From positions 10,595,501 through 10,659,500 of the forward strand of contig NC_087257.1 in the NCBI RefSeq assembly GCF_037042905.1: a stretch of DNA of 64,000 nucleotides. Direction: 5' to 3'. Shown here in pieces: positions 35,501 through 48,179 of the stretch. Source of the DNA: Lytechinus pictus. Taxonomy: Eukaryota; Echinodermata; Echinoidea; Temnopleuroida; Toxopneustidae. The notes beneath the pieces are model-generated. The model was given only the letters and a program-made list of their open reading frames with translations, did not search any database and had not been told where the DNA came from. A program made the position numbers and the translations under genes. The stretch's first letter is position 1. Every line of letters begins with the position of its first letter.

Positions 35501-38500
35501 TGACAAAATTGTACAATCCATTGTGAAAATCAAGCGTAAGATTAATCGCCAACCTTTGTGTTACGAGACCCTGAATTGAGTGACTGAAAATGATTTCGCT
35601 CATAGAGTGCATGCAAGAAAATTATATTTAGACGTTTTTTCAAGTTTATAGTTTCCTTTATGTAAATTCTAATTCTGATCAGTCTATAAGTAGTCGAAAA
35701 TGGAAAACTTCCTAATTTAATTGTTTCTATAAAACTGCTTTCACTTTTATTTTGAAACACATTTACAACGTGTCAAGCGGGATCCTCTATCTCTCTCTTT
35801 TTTCTTCCTTTATCAGACCCTTAATTTAATTACATTTTACATATTTATAGATCTCTGTGACAACTTCACTAACTCTTATAACTGGCCATAGTACTTGACA
35901 TGCATAAATTTTATCTAACTGCTTTTTATGTGTTCTTTGATATTCTGCTTTGTTTACTGTTTGACAGGGAGCCCTACTGCTTACCGAAGTACTGAAAGAG
36001 CGTGACGCACAGTTGGAACTGAAGAAGGCTAGAGAGGCTGCTATGGGAGGCAAGGACAAGGAGCTTTTACTCCGAGAACAGAGGGAGCTTGAAGAAGGTA
36101 TACTAGCAGACCAGGAGAAAGCCCTAAAAAGGCTCCAGGATCGCAAAGTTATCGCAGATTTTCAATCCCAGCAGTAAGTCTACTTTTAAAAATCCATATT
36201 ATTATTTTATTTTTATTATTTATATGTTAATCTTAGAAATGGGGGTCTTCACCCTGCAAGCTCTGCTTTTTAGTCGGGTCTCTTTCTCTTTCAATTTCAT
36301 GCTGTTATTGTATTAGTGCTGCAAGTCAGGCGGCATGTTCGGGTTCTGTTCGGTTCGGCAGGGTTCGGCAAATTTTTTCCGAACTTTGGTTCGGTTCGGG
36401 GTTCGGCAATAAATGCGCAATTAAATTATTAACATATAAAACTAGGGATTGCCAACCCTCGAAAAAATTATCCTATTATAATTCTGTCGTATATTTATAA
36501 TAAATTTTGTTTCTAAAAAGAATGGTTATAAAAATTGCTGCATAACTTTCTTTTATTTATTTCAATCTTGAAACCAAAAATAAGAGTCATTTCTACTTTC
36601 ATTTTTAAATTGAATAAAAAAAAACCAAAGAAAATAATGTTGATAACGAGAGAATGAGGACAGAAACAGAATTACAAAGAACAGAATATTTTTTTGTTCA
36701 TTGATTATTCCATGTAGATATGATCATGATCGATTACAATGCCATTGCAAACGCAGCTTCTCCGATTGGAAAGTGTTGATCGGGAATGTCGGAATAGTAG
36801 ACAAACAACCTCCACTCAACTGTTATACTGGTAAAATTCACATTCCAAAGAATATGAAATCTTTTAAAAAGTCCCTATTTTCCGAAAAGTGGTTAAATCT
36901 GGTCAATCAATTACTTTAAAAAGATAAAATATCAGTCCATTCTTGGTCCCGAAAGATCGACACTAGAGTGACTTCAAACATATTTCCAACACGAAAATGA
37001 GTACATGGGACTGTACTGTGTATTTTAGTGTTATGAAATCACTCTGCGTTGATCGTCAGAACCAAGACGGAACTGAAAATTTATCATTTCATTTTCAGTA
37101 AATGACCAGATTAAACAACTTTTTAGAAAATATTGACAATGGAAAAACATTTCAAATTCGGAATATGAATTTTACCAGCATAATAGCAACTGAGAGCAGG
37201 TTGTTTGGACTTCCTGTTTCAACTTTCCTTATCAACCATTTCCGGTACACGATCAGGGAACATGCGTTGACTTGCTTTGAATTTTTATCTTTTCTGTTTT
37301 TTCTAACCTCATTCCTTCATCTCTTATTTATTTATCTTTGATATTGATATGTATATTTCAGAAGGTGAAATATACATACTTTACCATTACTTTGTCAGTC
37401 ACAAGGAATGAATTTATGTCAGTTTTTTTTCTATTATTAAATACAAAACAATTACATGTACGCCCGATCACAATCATGATCGATTACAGTTATACGTAAT
37501 TCAACTACACTTTTTAACCGAGTTTAGCTTAAAATGTTCCCACATTTTATGAGAAAAAAAAAAATTCATGGTAATAAAAAAACTGAGACTGATAAAAATT
37601 CAATCAAAGACAAGACCGAAACTGTCATACTTTGTCATTTACGAGGAATGAATTTATGTCTTGTCCTTTTTCTTAATTAAATAGAAAACAATTAGGTCCG
37701 ATTACGATCACGATCGATTACGGCAATACGTAATTCAACCACACTTTTATACCGAGTTTAGCTTCAAATGTCCCCTCATTTAATGAAGAAAAAATATATT
37801 CATGTTAATAAAATATTCTTAAGTTGATAACAATTCAATCAAAGACAAGATGTGAGCTTAAATAGTGGATTAAAAAAATATTTTGTGTGGAATTCTTATT
37901 GTGCACAATCACTAACCAATATTTTTGTTTCATTTTATATTTTAATATATGTAGTCCCCGCTTTATTTATATTACGTAGTAAAATAAATGTGCCTAATTT
38001 TTTTCTTACCGAACCACCGAACTAGGCCTTTGTGTTCGGTCCGGTTCGGAAGTGCCAAGTTTGGCGAACTTCCGTTCGGTTCGGCTACAGCACTATATTG
38101 TATTGTATGAATTGATCACATGTTGTCTATATGTAAATTGCACTATCATTGTAAATATGAAAAGATAGAAAGAGGAAACGAAATGAATTGAATATGACTA
38201 TTAGGGGCAGTGATTTTCCATTTCAGAACTTTGTTTTCCTTTTATAAAAACCTGTAATGCTGTTTCAAACTTTATCTATTAAAGTGGAAATTGCATGTTG
38301 TCATAGAAATGTACAGAGCGAAAAACATGATTTCTGTTTGGCAAAGGTAAATTCAATGAATTTTTACTTGATAGTAGTTTGTTCATAAATTTGATATTAG
38401 TGTCTAGTGTAAGTCCAGTAGTTTTGGTGAATCCTACAAACAAAGCGATTCTACTTATGATACAGTAGTGATAAGTGCTGTATAAGCATACATATTATAA

Positions 38501-41201
38501 ATATCTAAAGGACAGTTAGATGAATAAATATTCGTTCAATGTAGTGTTCTAGAAATTTGTTATATTTTGTTAAATTCAATTAAATCTTAATTTTAATGTG
38601 TGGATGCACAAATATTCCTTCAAATGTTGTATTCTGGAATTTTTTTATTATTTGCTAAATTTATTTAAAACTTTTAACATTCCCCCCCCCCTCCAATTTT
38701 ACATATTTGTAGGGTTCAAGAACACTTACAGCAGAGTGAAATTGACAAGATCCAGGATGTGCGCGAGGGACGGGAACTCAAAGAACAGGTGGATTACTAC
38801 AACGCAGAGCGCGCCAAGATTGAACGTATCCGTCTCGGTGAGAAGCAGGACCTGATGCACTCGCATCTCAAGACCGTAGCCGACCGGGACTTGATCCGCG
38901 CCGCCCAGCAGCAGAAAGAGGAGGAGGAGGAAGAGGAGATCCGCATCTTTGCAGCAGCGAAATCAAAGATGACAAAGCTGAGGCGGGAGAGGGAGAAAGA
39001 ACTTTGGCAGTAAGTGTACCCCTAATTGCACTTTCGGGTGTCTACAAATCAACAACCTTTTCTGATAGTTATTATTTTCAATCCAACCTAGAAGAATTTT
39101 TTTTTCCTCAGAATCAAAATGTCACTGACTTCAGAGCATCTTGTGTTTTGAGGTTTCATATAATCAAGAGCAATATACTAGCTAAGGCTAGCCAGCACGT
39201 GTGACATTTAGTTTGTTAAGTCATGAAAACTGGTGTTCATTTCCTCAGGAAAGTCATAAAACGTTAGAGCAGTTTGAGAAATCCTGGAATTTCAAATTTG
39301 ACATAGTTTACATGTAGGAATGTTTAGACATTTTGACGAGACTGGCTACTTGTCCAACATAAATCATGTACTGTATTCCTTTCATAATACTTTTTTTTTC
39401 TATGAATTGTAGCCTTGTATCATACAATGTATACCCCTCCCCCTACAAATCCAGCAAATGTAGATTGCAATTTTACATTCTGTGTAAGATTTTGTAGTTT
39501 TCATATGCAAAACACGTGATAATAACATCTGCTATTCAAATTTTGTGTTTTGTTTTTTTCTTTAGTCCCTGTACCATGTATCCAAGTTATCAACTGATAT
39601 CTGACTTCTTAAATAAGCTTCCTAAACCTTTTTTTTTCTTCTATAGACAAAGACAAGACCATGTGAATCGTATGGTGAATGATCTTGACAGCCAACATAA
39701 GGCAAAGGCTGATGATGAAGACGATCGAATCGCCAAGGCAGTAGCCGACCGGGAAGCCGCCAGGGAGAAGGAGATGCAAGAGAAAGAAGCCAGGCTGGAG
39801 GAAGATCTCAAACAGATGGCTATTCACAGGTCAGTTACAATTGCTTTCATTGTCAGGCGCCCTTATTGGGAAGTCGGTTAAACTTTGACCTTGGTCTAAT
39901 TCAATGCTTTAATTATGGGAAGCCAAAATTTCTAAATTTGTTTGCAATGTATTTTTGCATTGTTTGTTCCCATAATTTTGATGTTGAAGAGACTTATTTA
40001 TTTTATCTGCATGTAGACCATTACGGATGATCTTAGTGTCATATGAGCTAATGGATTTAGCTTTTTTTCTACTTTTAAAGATATGTGACGCATTTGGCTC
40101 TCCATATTTATATCATGACAAGAAAGGAATTTAACAACTTATTCATGATACATGTACATGTAGTGCTGCCATTTTGTTTTCATGTAATGAGGTACTCGAT
40201 AAGCGTTGCATTCAACTTTAATACTTGTAACCAGTATTGAAGTTTAATGTAACAACACTTGTCAACAGTTGTTTGACCTTATCCTTCTTCTGGGGCCCAT
40301 AACCCAAAGCTTGGCATTGTAGGACATTTTTGTACGATTGATTGACTACAACGAAGATTAATCGCTAGTGTTACGGGCCCCTGGATGCAGCTTTGATGGC
40401 TAGCATTGTTTGTGAGAAGGCTTTAGACAAACCATGTGGCCGGAACACAATATTGATTCCTGGGCCCTGTAACATAGCTTTATAGCGTTTGATCGCGGTG
40501 CTGTTTTTTACGACTGATCATGTACAATAAACAATGTAATCAATCATACAAATCAGCCCCATGTTCTATCGCTAAGCTTGATGTTACAGGGCCTTGATCT
40601 CGGGCTAATTAAAATGATTGGGTGCCACAAAGTTAATCTTGAGCTTCCGGCTCTTTTACTTTTCAGAACTCAGCAAATGAAGCAGAAGGAGAAAGAGGAA
40701 CGTCAAGAGAGACGCCGCGAGCTGGAGGCCCTCCACCTGAAGATGGAGGCAGATCGCCTCTTCGCCAAGAAGCAGGAGGAAAAGATAAAGCAGATTAGAA
40801 GCGAGAATGAAAACCTCAAGAGCTTCCACGGCAAGCAGATCGAAGAGCATCGCGAGGTGGAGCTGATGAACCGTGCCGAACAACTCGAAATGGACAAGAA
40901 GAATATCGATCTGCTGGCCGTGGAGGAGCAGCAGTTCCAGGAGTATGCAGGAAAGGTCATCAAGCACTGCAAGGAAGGAGGACGCAACGTCTATCCTCTT
41001 GAGAAGGCAGCCAGGGAAGGACATGGCGGTGGCCACGGACCTGTCTTCGATGGCAAGGGTGGTATCCGGCCGAGCTATCTGACCAACGACAGAGTCGGGG
41101 TCGAGCTGCCTTACTACCAAAAAGGAAGCACTGACGAGGTTAAATACGCACATATCGGGAAGCCCTCCAACACAAGGAAGCGTCTAGGATTCGTTTGGTA
41201 G
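29507..41201 (+). CDS. CFAP210: Cilia and flagella associated protein 210, seven exons
   Basis: Coiled-coil protein bound inside ciliary doublet microtubules (a microtubule inner protein), formerly CCDC173. Coding exons: 29507-29555, 33692-33936, 34538-34711, 35968-36173, 38713-39009, 39647-39829, 40667-41201. All introns are GT/AG and phases agree, giving about 562 residues; the human protein is about 550. Recognition rests on the family's LREVTILSKSDW block, YYQTDRVKGFHGALLL, long Lys/Glu-rich helices, FQEYAGKVI and the C-terminus GGIRPSYLTND...RLGFVW. Exon 1 (MAQEQVRHGRRRGQTK) is inferred from a GTAAGT donor with matching phase; if wrong, translation can start at 33700, giving 543 residues. 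The C-terminal half is highly charged. Confidence 0.93.
30507..31958. mobile_element. piggyBac-like element, family E, in CFAP210 intron 1
   Basis: TTAA (30503-30506) precedes AGTTGAATTAAGAAG. The exact inverse CTTAATTCAACT is followed by TTAA (31959-31962). Inner inverted blocks include GTGTGACGTCACCGGGGGG near 30697 and its inverse near 31751. No transposase frame is seen in the 1452 bp. Confidence 0.7.
32319..33111. mobile_element. hAT-like element with GGAAAATCACGG motifs
   Basis: The ends are AGGGACAGTGATTTTCC and its inverse GGAAAATCACTGTCCCT. Flanks CAGTGTTT (32311-32318) and AAGTGTTT (33112-33119) match at 7 of 8 bases, consistent with an aged hAT target duplication. The interior repeats AAACGGAAAATG-type strings. 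It lies in CFAP210 intron 1. A fragment with the same end (GGCAGTGATTTTCC) occurs near 38207. Confidence 0.65.
35088..35366. mobile_element. MITE with GGxCCCCxTCTTACAAAGAGTTA ends
   Basis: The left end GGGCCCCATCTTACAAAGAG and the reverse complement of the right end, GGACCCCGTCTTACAAAGAG, are near-identical inverted termini of over 20 bp. It lies in CFAP210 intron 3. A target duplication is not clear. Confidence 0.6.
35440..35571. mobile_element. Short MITE, GGGCCTCTTAACACAAAGC ends
   Basis: The left end GGGCCTCTTAACACAAAGCTT and the reverse complement of the right end, GGGTCTCGTAACACAAAGG, are inverted. The body has ACGATTGATTGC-type strings. It is the same family as 40292-40381 and 40462-40593. 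CFAP210 intron 3. Confidence 0.6.
36314..38095. mobile_element. hAT-like element in CFAP210 intron 4, exact 8-bp duplication
   Basis: TATTGTAT (36306-36313 and 38096-38103) flanks ends TAGTGCTG...CAGCACTA. Subterminal blocks are clusters of GTTCGG on the left and right. Inside, about 235 bp is tandemly duplicated at roughly 37390-37860, with GATCGATTACxG and GTAATTCAACxACACTTTT in both copies. A 72-codon frame at 36701 is unrecognised. No transposase was seen. Confidence 0.8.
40292..40381. mobile_element. Short MITE, GGGCCC family
   Basis: GGGCCCATAACCCAAAGCTT and the inverse end GTGTTACGGGCCC enclose a 90-bp body with ACGATTGATTGACTAC. CFAP210 intron 6. Confidence 0.55.
40462..40593. mobile_element. 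Short MITE, GGGCCC family
   Basis: GGGCCCTGTAACATAGCTTTA and the inverse end AAGCTTGATGTTACAGGGCC. It lies 70 bp upstream of the last CFAP210 exon, so it may contribute sequence near the branch region. The flanks TTGATTCC and TTGATCTC are similar, but one extra base intervenes. Confidence 0.55.
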
Positions 41202-41668
41202 ATGGCTAGATGTTTAAACCGCAAACTGGACTTGTTGGACAATGCTGCCATATTTGAGGTTCCCTGCACATTATTCTGTGTCTAAAAAGAATTTTTAAGC
41301 AACCGGTTTATCTACAATGTGTGGTATTTGGACCAACATATCTTTGTTAATAAGAATGAACGCGAGTGGTCGGAGAACTGGTTTATGACATCAGAAGTTG
41401 TGAACCTGCCTGGCCTGTAGATAAATGTAAATATCAGAAAATTTATCATACAAGAATGATTATGTGGGTATTATGTGAGTATTTCAGGGTGATATGATGT
41501 AAAATCACACCAAGAACTGTTAATTTCTTTCTTCCATGGTAATTTATGCTTCTTTGTCTCAAACCGTCCTCTATGAAATATCTTTACTATGCATTCTCTA
41601 AAAGAAAAGGACTCTGAGTGTTAGGTATACATGTATATGATGAACAGTAGAATTGTGCCTTGAAATGT

Positions 41669-41674
41669 AATAAA
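41669..41674 (+). terminator. CFAP210: Candidate poly(A) signal of CFAP210
   Basis: AATAAA lies 468 nt after the stop codon and is followed by a T/G-rich stretch (TTTGTTGAGC). It is the first clear signal downstream. Confidence 0.5.
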
Positions 41675-44360
41675 TGGAAATTTGTTGAGCATTACATGAT
41701 TTGCACCTTGTACAATAGCAACAAAAATAATTATTACCCTAAAATGATTTTGGTTTGGAGTCTATTCATTCCGTCCAATTTGTATTAAGAAAAATAATTA
41801 TATCTGGCAAAAATACCTTGGATAGCAATTTATATTGACACAGAATAGATAAGAAGAATATCTGGTTGATTAAGTCACACAGTCAAAACCTGTTGAACAG
41901 AATCTGTATCACATAAAGGGTTAATTGGACTCAAAGAGCCAGTCACGTACATGTGCATGAATTTTTACATGTTTTGCAAATTTGTTGATAAATACCCAAT
42001 ATAGTGCCTGCCTGCCTCGTGGTCAAACTAATGAATTAATGCTGTGTCATGTTTTACATCAAGTTATGACTGAAGTTTACATGTAACTTGAGGAGGTGCT
42101 CAAAAGTTAGTGAACCCCACCAGAAAAGAAACATAGTCTTCACAAGTTCCGCCATGTTTTAGATATTTAATTGTGAAATCAGGTGATAAAATATTACATT
42201 TGATAAAAGCTTGTTTCTCTGGGTTCATTAACATTGTAGTGTTGTTGTCTACATTCAACACTCAGCATGAAAGAGTGAATTTTGTGGTGGGGTTCACTAA
42301 CTTTCGAGCACAACTGTATTATCTCAGTAAAGTCCTTTCTGCTGAGAATGATAAAGTCACCCTGTCAAATGACATCGTTCCTAATTTTAAACCTTTCCCT
42401 GGCGTGTTCAAATGCTTAAAACATATGCTTTCTTTTGATTCTTCACTCCTGCGGCATTGTTAATGAAACTTTCTATATTAACACATCTGCAATTTCAGTA
42501 TAAAGCTACTAAAGTCATTTAATTTGATTGGCTGATAGTAAACTTGTTATAGAAATTGTGCATGTTATTATAACAAGTCTTTATGATATGAGCCCGTGCC
42601 CTCAGATGATTGAACTGGGGTGTTTCATAAAAGGTTAAGTCCGACTAAATGTCAGGCTTGAGTGCCAATGCACACATAAGTCATTGATGAATATTTTAGA
42701 GAGTTTTTCATCTCATGTCCGTGATCTGACCAATGTGATGATGCATCATATGCTGCAAGCAACTGGAAATTAATCCCAAAATAGACTGGGCTATTTCGAC
42801 GCCTAAGAATACGGGGGGGGGGCCTGATTCGGCCCCCCTTATGATCTCGATTGCAACTTCAGTATATTAAATTCAAATGAACAACTTCTTTATTAAATGT
42901 AGCATATATCATTCATTCTGATTATCCCATGCAATAGGTTAAATCATTTTATACCTGTCAATTCAAGGACCAAACAGATCTGAGGAAAGTTAGAACTGCG
43001 CTTATAATAATGGTTTGATGATTCACATAAAGAAAGAGATAAATACACTTTTTTTTCAGGAAGAGTTTTATTTGATTTCAAATGATGTGTATCACTAGGA
43101 AGCACACATGTACATGTATATAAATAAAATTCTACATATAATATAATTCAGTAGAAATTGGCAAATAGTAATACATAAATTTACCCACATATTTCCATTA
43201 TGCATAAGTACACGTACTACGTTATAATAATGTATTCCACAAGGCCTTTAATATTTGGCAAAACTTTGTTCAGTGTTAAAACTGTAAATAATAATTCATG
43301 TTGAATAATTATCCATAATAAATATCCTGAAAAGGAAAAATGTTAAAAAACACGTGTTGCTTGTTGTCATTTTGTAAGTAGTTTGCTAAGATTTGTGGCT
43401 GTTTAATAGATAAAATGTGATATCACATACATCAAACAGGGTTAATCATAGATAAAGTGTGACACATTCAAGACTGGTTCAATAATGTAAGAAATCAAGG
43501 TCACATGGAACATACATTAATGTTTTGATGCAACAATGCAATGCATTTTGTTCTTATTTCTTTATCAAAATTACTGCAATTTGTTTCCTCTGTTTGAAAA
43601 AAAAAATGCATAGAGTAGGGGTAGTATACTATTTCATAACAAAAATATTCTGTTTACCTCCCTGAATCTTGCGAAGCTGTTCACAATCCTGGCACCTTGC
43701 TTTATACATATTTTTAAAAACAAAAACTGCAAACTTGACACAGAAGCACTCTTTTTTCTCATAAAATCAACTGCAATCAAAAAGTACACACACACACATT
43801 GGAAAAATTCTTGCATAATACTTCAACTCTCAAACCTATTACCATGAGAGTTATACAGACAAAGATACAATTTTATCTGAATTCTGAAAACCTCTAATGA
43901 AGAGTACTTTATGAAGTACTGGCAATAAAAATTATTTTGTTAAATTTCTCATAAAAATTATTTTCAATGTATTTCAGCTGAGAAGCAGATATCTTTGGAT
44001 GTGATATGATATATACGATCAAATTTTAGCTGAAAATGGACAGAAAATCATCACACATGTTGAAAATAATACATACATTCCAGTAAAAGCCTGATTTTTC
44101 AAAACACAATATTACTATCACATATAAATGAATATAAAATCTGAGAATATATAATGTGGGAATAAGTTTTTTATGAAATGCATAGATTAACAGCAGCCAC
44201 AAATCAAGGGTTAAAAAACACAAAAAAACTGCATCACCACTCACAAATTTGCCAGGCACAAAAAAGAACCCCCCCCAAAAAAAAAAAAAAAGTTGTCCCC
44301 ACAAAGAGACCATTTTCGGCCTCGTCATCCCTAGAAAACCCCATTGAAGAAAATTGGCCT
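41675..44360. other. Gene-free stretch
   Basis: It contains the left end of a GTTTCATAAAA-type MITE near 42616, a G run with flanking C run near 42813-42838 (hAT-like relic), a CA run near 43787-43797, and a C/A homopolymer near 44270-44290. Open frames show no domain or splice support. Confidence 0.4.
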
Positions 44361-44365
44361 TTGCT

Positions 44366-44402
44366 ACAAGTGAAACTTTATTGTAAATAAAGTTTCACTT
44401 GT
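44366..44402. repeat. Perfect 17-bp hairpin with GTA loop
   Basis: ACAAGTGAAACTTTATT (44366-44382) and its exact inverse (44386-44402) are separated by three bases. It is AT-rich and has no flanking duplication. A further GTATAATAAAGTGAAAG continues the theme to the right. Confidence 0.75.
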
Positions 44403-44500
44403 ATAATAAAGTGAAAGAAATGAAAATGAGAGAATAGATACGTAGAAGAAGCTTTAGTCAATGTCCCTCAGAGCTGTCATCCATTCTGAATCAAAGGTTG

Positions 44501-44573
44501 AAAAAATGCCTCTGCCGGGAATCGAACCCGGGTCTCTAGCTGAGAATGCCAAGAGAGTTGCCACAAGTTTTTT
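44501..44573 (-). tRNA. tRNA-like 3' half (pseudogene) with pol III terminator
   Basis: On the minus strand GTGGCAACTC is followed by an anticodon-arm-like TTGGC-ATTCTCA-GCTAG, then a perfect T arm (CCGGG-TTCGATT-CCCGG, 44515-44531), an acceptor-like GCAGAGGCA, and TTTTTT (44501-44506). No proper D arm or matching 5' acceptor strand is present, so it is not a functional tRNA. It may be a tRNA pseudogene or a SINE head. Confidence 0.45.
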
Positions 44574-44574
44574 T

Positions 44575-46485
44575 CATTTATCTACTTTATTTCTATATTA
44601 TATACATGTAGTTGTTTGGAGGTGTTGGAGGTTGGCAGATGGAGATATCCCCAAAAATGTTTTCAACAAAAGAATTTCACTTCTTCTTGTCAATTTTTTG
44701 TTATCTATACTATGGTATCATTTTTCAAAGAAAAAAAATATATAGAAATTTACAGTTGAACTCATAAAATATGTATACAAATCACTTCCTTTATATTATA
44801 TAATAATGGTTACTTCATGTAATGCCAATAAAAAAGACATTAATCAATCAGTAAAATTATTTTGAATCTTAATTATTACACCTTTGATTTAATTTCATTT
44901 AATGTGAATTATATTGGCAAGACTAAGATAACCATATACACTGCATGCAAAAAAAAAAATGATCATGAATAAATCAACGGCATTAAACAAAAAATTGTAG
45001 GTGTTTTTTAATTCTTTCACCGTATAGGACTAGAAAATCAGAATGATTCATTGTTTAGTTCATCTGCTATGGAACACTTGAAACAATATTTTTAATTTTT
45101 GTAGATTTGACAAATAAGGACCAACTTGACTGAACCATTATGTTAAAACAATGGTAATACCACATGTTCAGGGAGGAATAAAAATTTGTTTAATAGGAAA
45201 ACGGAGAAAATTTGAATATTTCAAATTTCATATAATAAAATGCAACAGAAATAGTGAGTGAGAGATGTCATCAGTCCCCTCATTTGCATACCGACCAGGA
45301 TGTGAATATAACTGTTTTGTAAAATTAAGCAAAACTTTAATATGTCATAACTTTCTTATTTTACATCCGATTTAGATGAAATTTTTTAGTGTTATGCTTG
45401 TTGGATTTTTTTCTTTTTATTCGAGTAAACTTTTTGTTGGGGTGGACTTGTCCTTTAAATGAAAATAAAAACATTGGCGAAGGAAGGCATTAGATTTAAT
45501 TCTAAACCTTAATAGCAGAGCAGGATACTTGTCATATTTGAATTCTGATAGATAAAAAAATACATTGCATGACTACTACACTTTCCCAATATAATTCACG
45601 TTCAATGCTACTAGAGCATAATTCAAATTACTGACCCTCTACGAAAGCTTTAGAAAGGCTTTGATAATAAAGCATTCCAAAACCTTTTACATTACAACTG
45701 AAAAAGAAAATAGTCATGACACTTACAACAAATTGTTTGGCCATTATCAACAAGATCAAAGCCATTATTTATATCTTGACAAAAACATTAAAAAATATTC
45801 CTGTATATTATTGCACCTTTTGAAATATTGTTGGCATTAAAACACTACGAAAAAAAATAGGTGGAACATGCTACCAAAAAAAAATAGAACATGCATGATA
45901 GAGCCTTTGCCATTGTGTCATATTTTTATCAAAGCTCCTAGACCTGGGGAGCATTTCACGATACAAAAAAATCTGTGATTTTCCACTTTGTACTGTTATA
46001 AGCTACTGAAATCCATACGTCTGATTGGCTAAGAGCAAATAAGTCACTGAAAATCACTGACTAAATTGATCGTGAAACACTCCTCAGGGAAAGGCTGGAT
46101 AACTCGGCCAAAGATTCAGGTATATAATGTATAATAAATGTACCTAAATCTTTCCATACAAATCAAAATTGTATATTATCATGTATAGGTTAAAACTTTA
46201 CATATATATATATCCATCCGTTTGCAATTTCTTTTACAAAATAAAGGTTCTTTGAGCTTCAAGCTGAATTCATCTTCTCATTATTTTATTCCTACCATTA
46301 AAGCATCACATGGTATGGAAAAGAAGATCTTTGGATAATAAGTAATTTTTACCTTATTTTGCCAGCATCTACCGCAATTATCTTTATACTCCAGCTTGTA
46401 TTCAGACAAATACATGTATCTTTGTCTCCTCAATATTGGTCTTCTGTATTGCTGTTGACCTAGTAGTATTGCTTTTGTTTCTGAA
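44575..46485. other. Gene-free stretch with MITE relics
   Basis: It contains a half-length family D MITE (about 45105-45454) ending GTGGACTTGTCCT followed by TTAA at 45455-45458, and a small MITE at about 45956-46088 with GCATTTCACGAT and ATCGTGAAACACTCC ends. The rest is AT-rich with nothing recognised. Confidence 0.5.
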
Positions 46486-46489
46486 TTAC

Positions 46490-48077
46490 TTACGTGGTCT
46501 ACTAGCAGTTGGTCTGATCCTCAAATCATGTACACCATTAAGGCTGAACCCACTTGGTCTACTCTCAGTTCGTCTTACACCATCATGGCTAAACGCACTT
46601 GTTCTACTAGCAGATGGTCTAACTCTCAGTTCGTCTAACACCATCATGGATAAACGCACTTGTTCTACTAGCAGATGGTCTAACTCTCAGTTCGTCTAAC
46701 ACCATCATGGTTAAACGCATTTGGTCTACTAGCAGATGGTCTAACTCTCACCATCATGGCTAAACGCACTTGTTCTACTAGCAGATGGTCTAACTCTCAG
46801 TTCGTCTAACACCATCATGGCTAAACCCACTTGGTCTACTTGCAGATGGTCTAATTCTCAGTTCGTCTAACACCATCATGGCTAAACGCACTTGTTCTAC
46901 TAGCAGATGGTCTAACTCTCAGTTTGTCTAACACCACCATGGCTAAACCCACTTGGTCTATTTGCAGATGGTCTAACTCTCAGTTTGTCTAACACCATCA
47001 TGGCTAAACCCACTTGGTCTACTTGCAGATGGTCTAATTCTCAGTTTGTCTAACACCATCATGGCTAAACCCACTTGGTCTACTAGCAGATGGTCTAATT
47101 CTCAGTTTGTCTAACACCATCAAGGCTAAATGCATTTGGTCTACTAGCAGATGGTCTAACTCTCAGTTCGTCTAACACCATCATGGCTAAACGCACTTGG
47201 TCTACTAGCAGATGGTCTAACTCTCAGTTTGTCTTAACACCACCATGGCTAAACGCATTTGGTCTACTAGCAGATGGTTTAACTCTCAGTTTGTCTAACA
47301 CCATCATGGCTAAACCCACTTGGTCTATTAGCAGATGGTCTAACTCTCAGTTTGTCTAACACCATCATGGCTAAACCCACTTGGTCTACTAGCAGATGGT
47401 CTAATTCTCAGTTTGTCTAACACCATCAAGGCTAAATGCATTTGGTCTACTAGCAGATGGTCTAACTCTCAGTTCGTCTAACACCATCATGGCTAAACGC
47501 ACTTGGTCTACTAGCAGATGGTCTAACTCTCAGTTCGTCTAACACCATCATGGCTAAATGTACTTGGTCTACTAGCAGATGGTTTAACTCTCAGTTTGTC
47601 TAACACCATCATGGCTAAACCCACTTGGTCTACTTGCAGATGTTCTAACTCTCAGTTTGTCTAACACCGTCATGGCTAAATGTACTTGGTCTACTAGCAG
47701 ATGGTTTAACTCTCAGCTCGTCTAACACCATCATGGCTAAACCCACTTGGTCTATTAGCAGATGGTCTAACTCTCAGTTCGTCTAACACCATCATGGCAA
47801 AACCCACTTGGTCTACTTGCAGATCGTCTAACACCATCATGGCTAAACCCACTTGGTCTATTAGCAGATGGTTTAACTCTCAGTTCGTCTAACACCATCA
47901 TGGCTAAACCCACTTGGTCTACTTGCAGATCGTCTATAACACCACCATGGCTAAATTCACCTGGTCTACTACCTATCTGGTTCTAGTTTGGCCCAGGCAT
48001 CACTTGGTCTAATATTCAATTGGACGAACTGTCATTTCGTCTAATGCCACGAAGGTCTAATCTGTATTTCATCTACT
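46490..48077 (+). repeat. 61-bp minisatellite, about 25 copies, built of 15-bp subunits
   Basis: The unit is roughly TTGGTCTACTAGCAG, ATGGTCTAACTCTCAG, TTCGTCTAACACCATC, ATGGCTAAACGCAC. Each quarter shares a GTCTA or GCTA core, so the 61-bp unit looks like four diverged 15-bp repeats. Copies differ mainly in AACGC/AACCC/AATGT and in TAG/TTG positions. It lies downstream of the PGAP3 stop on the opposite strand. Confidence 0.9.
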
Positions 48078-48179
48078 TATCATTTTTCACTTTGACAAAT
48101 CAAAATTTTAGGTTAAAATGCAGTTCATAAAATCATACGTGTAGTTTCAGATGACGTCAAAGTGGAGGGGATAACATTG

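Noticed and set aside
40656-41153. 165-codon minus-strand frame
   Set aside because: It is the antisense shadow of the last CFAP210 exon, whose sense frame matches the family through to the RLGFVW end.
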